Source: Pseudomonadota bacterium
GTDB taxonomy: Bacteria; Pseudomonadota; Gammaproteobacteria; Burkholderiales; SG8-39
NCBI GenBank assembly: GCA_003242425.1
Contig: QGUL01000057.1
Span: forward strand, 1 to 8,362
Direction: 5' to 3'
DNA: 8,362 nt
Positions 6,446-8,362 of this stretch are shown here, in pieces. The stretch's first letter is position 1. Each line of letters opens with the position of its first letter. The position numbers and the translations under genes were made by a program. The notes under the pieces were generated by a model that worked only from the letters and a program-made list of their open reading frames with translations, made no database searches and was not told where the DNA came from.

Positions 6446-7260
6446 ACACCGAAGTGGCGGATCGCGAGAGCGACGAGGCCGCCGTACTCGAAGAGATCGG
6501 TGCGCTGCTGAAGGATCCGCAGTACGAGGGCAACCCCCTGCGTCCCTTCCTGCAGCGCCTGTACCAGTTGCACCGCCGGCAGTCCGACCGGCTGCTGCGC
6601 CTGGTGCGCATCTCCGACGGCTATCACGGCATGGCGCGGCACAACAGCGACACGCTCGCGGCGCGTATCGAGCGCGAGGTGATGCGCCTGAAGAAGATCG
6701 CCCGCATCTCCGACCTCTACCAGCGCCAGCTGCGCGAACTCGCCGACGCCTTGCGCGACGCTTCGCTCACCGATCCGCTCACCGGCCTGCGCAACCGCCG
6801 CTACCTCACCGACCGCCTGCGCGAGGAGGGCGTGCGCGCGCAACGTACGCGTACACCGCTGTGCATCGCCATCGTCGACGTCGATCATTTCAAGGAAGTC
6901 AACGACCGCTACGGGCACGACATCGGCGACGTCGTGCTGTGCAACGTGGCGCGCGCTCTTGAAGGCGTGCTGCGCGAGTACGACACCGTCGGGCGCTGGG
7001 GCGGGGAGGAATTCCTGGTGCTGTTGCCCGACACCACGCTGGAGAACGGTTTCAAGATCGGCGAACGCATCCGCGCGCGGATCGCGGAATTGCGCATCGA
7101 AGACTCCGAACGTCCGGAACTGCGGGCGATTTCGCTCACCGCCAGCATGGGGATGACGGTTCTGCGCGAGGACGAGGACGTGTTCGACGCGGTCGGGCGG
7201 GCCGACACCGCCTTGCGCACCGCCAAGCACGCCGGTCGTAACTGCTGCCACACGGCCTGA
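6442..7260 (+). CDS. siaD: SiaD: SiaC-regulated GGDEF diguanylate cyclase
   Basis: A 272-residue enzyme that condenses two GTP into c-di-GMP. The N-terminal ~100 residues are mainly helical and charged, with a predicted coiled-coil stalk (about 66-108), the region that SiaC binds in the Pseudomonas system. The GGDEF domain (about 105-268) begins with the standard SLTDPLTGLRNRRYL motif (108-122). It has the nucleotide and metal site VDVDHFKEVNDRYGHDIGD (145-163) and the active-site loop GGEEF at 187-191, fully intact. An RxxD inhibitory site (REYD, 178-181) lies exactly five residues before GGEEF, so product feedback inhibition is expected. The start ATG at 6442 overlaps the siaC stop, with GAGG at 6428-6431 as a possible ribosome binding site. 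There are no membrane helices. The extreme C-terminus (NCCHTA) is slightly unusual, with two adjacent cysteines after the usual AGRN. It is the last gene of the operon. Confidence 0.95.
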   Translation: MNTEVADRESDEAAVLEEIGALLKDPQYEGNPLRPFLQRLYQLHRRQSDRLLRLVRISDGYHGMARHNSDTLAARIEREVMRLKKIARISDLYQRQLRELADALRDASLTDPLTGLRNRRYLTDRLREEGVRAQRTRTPLCIAIVDVDHFKEVNDRYGHDIGDVVLCNVARALEGVLREYDTVGRWGGEEFLVLLPDTTLENGFKIGERIRARIAELRIEDSERPELRAISLTASMGMTVLREDEDVFDAVGRADTALRTAKHAGRNCCHTA

Positions 7261-7269
7261 GCGCCGTTC

Positions 7270-7284
7270 CACGCCGTCGGCGTG
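7270..7284. terminator. Short palindrome between convergent siaD and UPF0114 gene
   Basis: CACGCCG-T-CGGCGTG is a perfect 7-bp dyad with a one-base centre, lying in the 26-bp gap between the two converging stop codons. As RNA it could form a five-bp stem with a five-base loop from either strand. No T-tract follows on either side, so it is at best a weak bidirectional terminator. It could also be chance in GC-rich DNA. Confidence 0.35.
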
Positions 7285-7286
7285 CG

Positions 7287-7913
7287 TCAGTGCGGGCGGC
7301 GTTCGTTCTCCCGCGGCTCCTCCGGCTGGATGTCGTGTTCCTCGTGCGCGTGGCGGAACATTTCCTCGCGGGCGCGTTTCTGTCCCGGGGTGCGTTGCGT
7401 TTTGGCGCGTTCGGCCTCGCGGAAGCTATGCACCTTGAAATACACCAGTGCGGCGGTGGCCATCGCGAGCGCGCCGGCGACGAGCACGAGATCGAGCGCG
7501 TCCTGGTGCTGGATGAAGCGCTGCAGGAAGTGCACGGCCATGATGACGATCACCACGCTGATGATCTTGGTCTCCAGGTCGTTCAGCGTCTCGATGCCCA
7601 TGGCGACGGTGAGGTTGAGCGGCGAGATGAACAGGCTGTAGAAGCCTACGCCGATGAGGTAGAACACCACCGCCTTCAGCATCACCGAGACGATCTCCAG
7701 GAAGCGCACGGTGAGGTCGGTCGGGCCGAGCGTCGCGGCCAGCACGCCCTGCCAGGCTTCGGCCACGGTCTTGAGCGCGATGATCGCCCCGAGCAGAAAG
7801 AGCGAGAACGCCGCCAGCAGCACGGCCACCACCGCCACCAGCACGATCAGGCGCGAGCGCCCGATGAGGCGTGCGGCGGCCGAATCGTGCGTATCCTGTT
7901 TGTCGGTAGCCAT
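7287..7913 (-). CDS. UPF0114 (YqhA-like) integral membrane protein
   Basis: A 208-residue membrane protein resembling the UPF0114/YqhA family, whose molecular function is unknown. Four hydrophobic segments are seen at about 21-47, 71-96, 116-132 and 138-159. Family-like features are the SRLIVL start of the first helix, LIGVGFYSLFISPLNL (86-101) at the end of the second, and LNDLETKIISVVIVIMAVHFLQ (110-131) leading into the third. The C-terminal tail (about 165-208) is highly charged, rich in Arg, Glu and His, and longer than I expect for typical YqhA proteins. The ATG at 7913 is chosen because MATDKQD gives a normal cytoplasmic N-terminus. No Shine-Dalgarno site precedes it, and an in-frame upstream extension to about 8096 exists but has an implausible composition. 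The gene is convergent with siaD and divergent from the gene at 8122. The upstream leader carries a stem-loop at 7953-7980. Confidence 0.78.
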   Translation of the reverse strand: MATDKQDTHDSAAARLIGRSRLIVLVAVVAVLLAAFSLFLLGAIIALKTVAEAWQGVLAATLGPTDLTVRFLEIVSVMLKAVVFYLIGVGFYSLFISPLNLTVAMGIETLNDLETKIISVVIVIMAVHFLQRFIQHQDALDLVLVAGALAMATAALVYFKVHSFREAERAKTQRTPGQKRAREEMFRHAHEEHDIQPEEPRENERRPH

Positions 7914-7952
7914 GCGGCACGCAAAAGGGAAGGAGGCTCCGCGTTGCACGCA

Positions 7953-7980
7953 AGCCACGCGCCCGGAATCCGGGCTGGCT
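7953..7980. repeat. Interrupted stem-loop in leader of UPF0114 gene
   Basis: The inner dyad is GCCCGGA (7961-7967), a one-base centre, then TCCGGGC (7969-7975). Directly outside it, AGCCA (7953-7957) is the exact complement of TGGCT (7976-7980), leaving only CGC (7958-7960) as a bulge. The whole forms about 11-12 base pairs with one bulge and a three-base loop. It lies 40 bp upstream of the UPF0114 start codon on the minus strand and about 140 bp upstream of the plus-strand gene at 8122. It could be a structured 5' leader, an operator, or a terminator-like element without a T-tract. Confidence 0.5.
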
Positions 7981-7992
7981 GCCGCACGCGCT

Positions 7993-8010
7993 TTGTCATA
8001 GATTCGACAA
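7993..8010. promoter_or_regulatory. Small dyad in divergent intergenic region
   Basis: TTGTC (7993-7997) and GACAA (8006-8010) form an inverted repeat with an 8-base spacer, in the most AT-rich part of the 208-bp gap 7914-8121. The spacing is typical of operator half-sites, but 5-bp arms are short and no regulator is encoded next to it. No clear sigma-70 promoter could be placed. The rest of the gap holds the stem-loop at 7953-7980 and the ribosome binding site at 8109-8113. Confidence 0.25.
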
Positions 8011-8108
8011 CTATCCGGCATGCCCCGAGAACTAGTGCTTGATGGGATCGTGGCGCACGCTGCATGAAAGGCGGCGGCTCCACTAAGTTCGGGCAATTCG
8101 GGAAATCC

Positions 8109-8113
8109 AAGGA
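8109..8113 (+). promoter_or_regulatory. Ribosome binding site for the gene at 8122
   Basis: AAGGA ends 8 bases before the ATG at 8122. It decides the start, since the nearer ATG at 8114 runs into TAA after two codons and the long overlapping frame from 8064 has no such site and a coding-poor composition. Confidence 0.55.
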
Positions 8114-8121
8114 ATGCGGTA

Positions 8122-8362
8122 ATGGTCGATGCAATGATCTGGTCGAACGGGCTTTCGTTGCTCGTCTGGGCGGTGGCGGCGATGCTGCTGCTCTACGCGG
8201 CGCGGTCGTCGATGCATGCCCTCATCCGTTCGGTCGCGCAGGCCATCACCCGGGCGGCGCGTGCCACGGCGCGCTGGCTGGGCGTGACGGTCCGGGCCCT
8301 CGGGGGGGCCAACCGCACCGTCCTTAACCCCTGGGCGCGGGGGGAGGGGCCCCGCCGGTCCG
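8122..8362 (+). CDS. Unrecognised membrane-anchored protein, N-terminal fragment
   Basis: An open frame of 80 codons that runs off the right edge without a stop. It begins MVDAMIWSNG, with one strong hydrophobic helix (about residues 9-26, LSLLVWAVAAMLLLY). A basic, alanine-rich amphipathic stretch follows (about 28-60, with RSVAQAITRAARATARW) and suggests a cytoplasmic coiled coil or helical region after a single N-terminal anchor. It loosely resembles the start of large proteobacterial hypothetical proteins with one N-terminal helix and long helical domains, but I cannot name a family with confidence. A good ribosome binding site supports the start. It is divergent from the UPF0114 gene. 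From about codon 60 the sequence becomes glycine- and proline-rich with runs of G and C, unlike the part before, which may reflect sequence errors at a contig end. Confidence 0.5.
   Translation, partial: MVDAMIWSNGLSLLVWAVAAMLLLYAARSSMHALIRSVAQAITRAARATARWLGVTVRALGGANRTVLNPWARGEGPRRS

Noticed and set aside
8051..8064. Sigma-54-like promoter (TGGC followed by TGCA)
   Set aside because: The distance between the GG and GC elements is 8 instead of the required 10 bases.
8064..8327. Plus-strand open frame of 87 codons overlapping the right-edge gene
   Set aside because: It has no ribosome binding site and a Gly/His/Pro-rich translation. The frame from 8122 has a good site and a membrane helix.

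Overview
The window is GC-rich DNA with tightly packed, mostly co-directional genes. It has the look of a free-living, aerobically respiring proteobacterium. The siaABCD set, the caa3-type oxidase genes and the lipoprotein cytochromes together suggest a beta- or gammaproteobacterium such as Rhodocyclales, Burkholderiales or a Pseudomonas-like group. That placement is inference from gene content and base composition. I see no mobile elements, tRNA or rRNA genes, or CRISPR arrays.

Left block (1-2350, minus strand): an operon read right to left. It encodes a monohaem lipoprotein cytochrome c (1970-2350), a membrane-anchored dihaem cytochrome c (1110-1973), a caa3-type cytochrome oxidase subunit II with a CuA centre and a fused cytochrome c domain (coxB, 142-1113), and the first 48 codons of a probable CaCA-family sodium/calcium antiporter (1-145). 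Every junction is a 4-base ATGA or GTGA overlap, so translation is probably coupled. No oxidase subunit I or III is visible. Divergent from this block, on the plus strand, is ctaG (2429-3361), a caa3-oxidase assembly membrane protein.

Centre (3413-7260, plus strand): a complete siaABCD signalling operon. SiaA is a membrane PP2C-type phosphatase with a periplasmic sensor, SiaB is a small GHKL-like protein kinase, SiaC is the phosphoprotein switch and SiaD is a GGDEF diguanylate cyclase. In Pseudomonas aeruginosa, SiaB phosphorylates SiaC and SiaA dephosphorylates it. Unphosphorylated SiaC activates SiaD, which makes c-di-GMP and promotes aggregation and biofilm. The key residues for this circuit are present here. 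A perfect 9-bp inverted repeat (3413-3451) sits directly in front of the siaA start codon.

Right block (7270-8362): a short palindrome separates siaD from a convergent UPF0114/YqhA-like membrane protein gene (7287-7913, minus). A 208-bp divergent intergenic region follows. It carries a strong interrupted stem-loop (7953-7980) and a second small dyad (7993-8010). The window ends inside an unrecognised membrane-anchored protein gene (from 8122, plus) whose last ~70 bases look degraded or low in quality.

The components are individually known families. The points worth a second look are the oxidase electron-entry cassette without its catalytic subunit, the tandem cytochrome duplication, and the two intergenic dyads.
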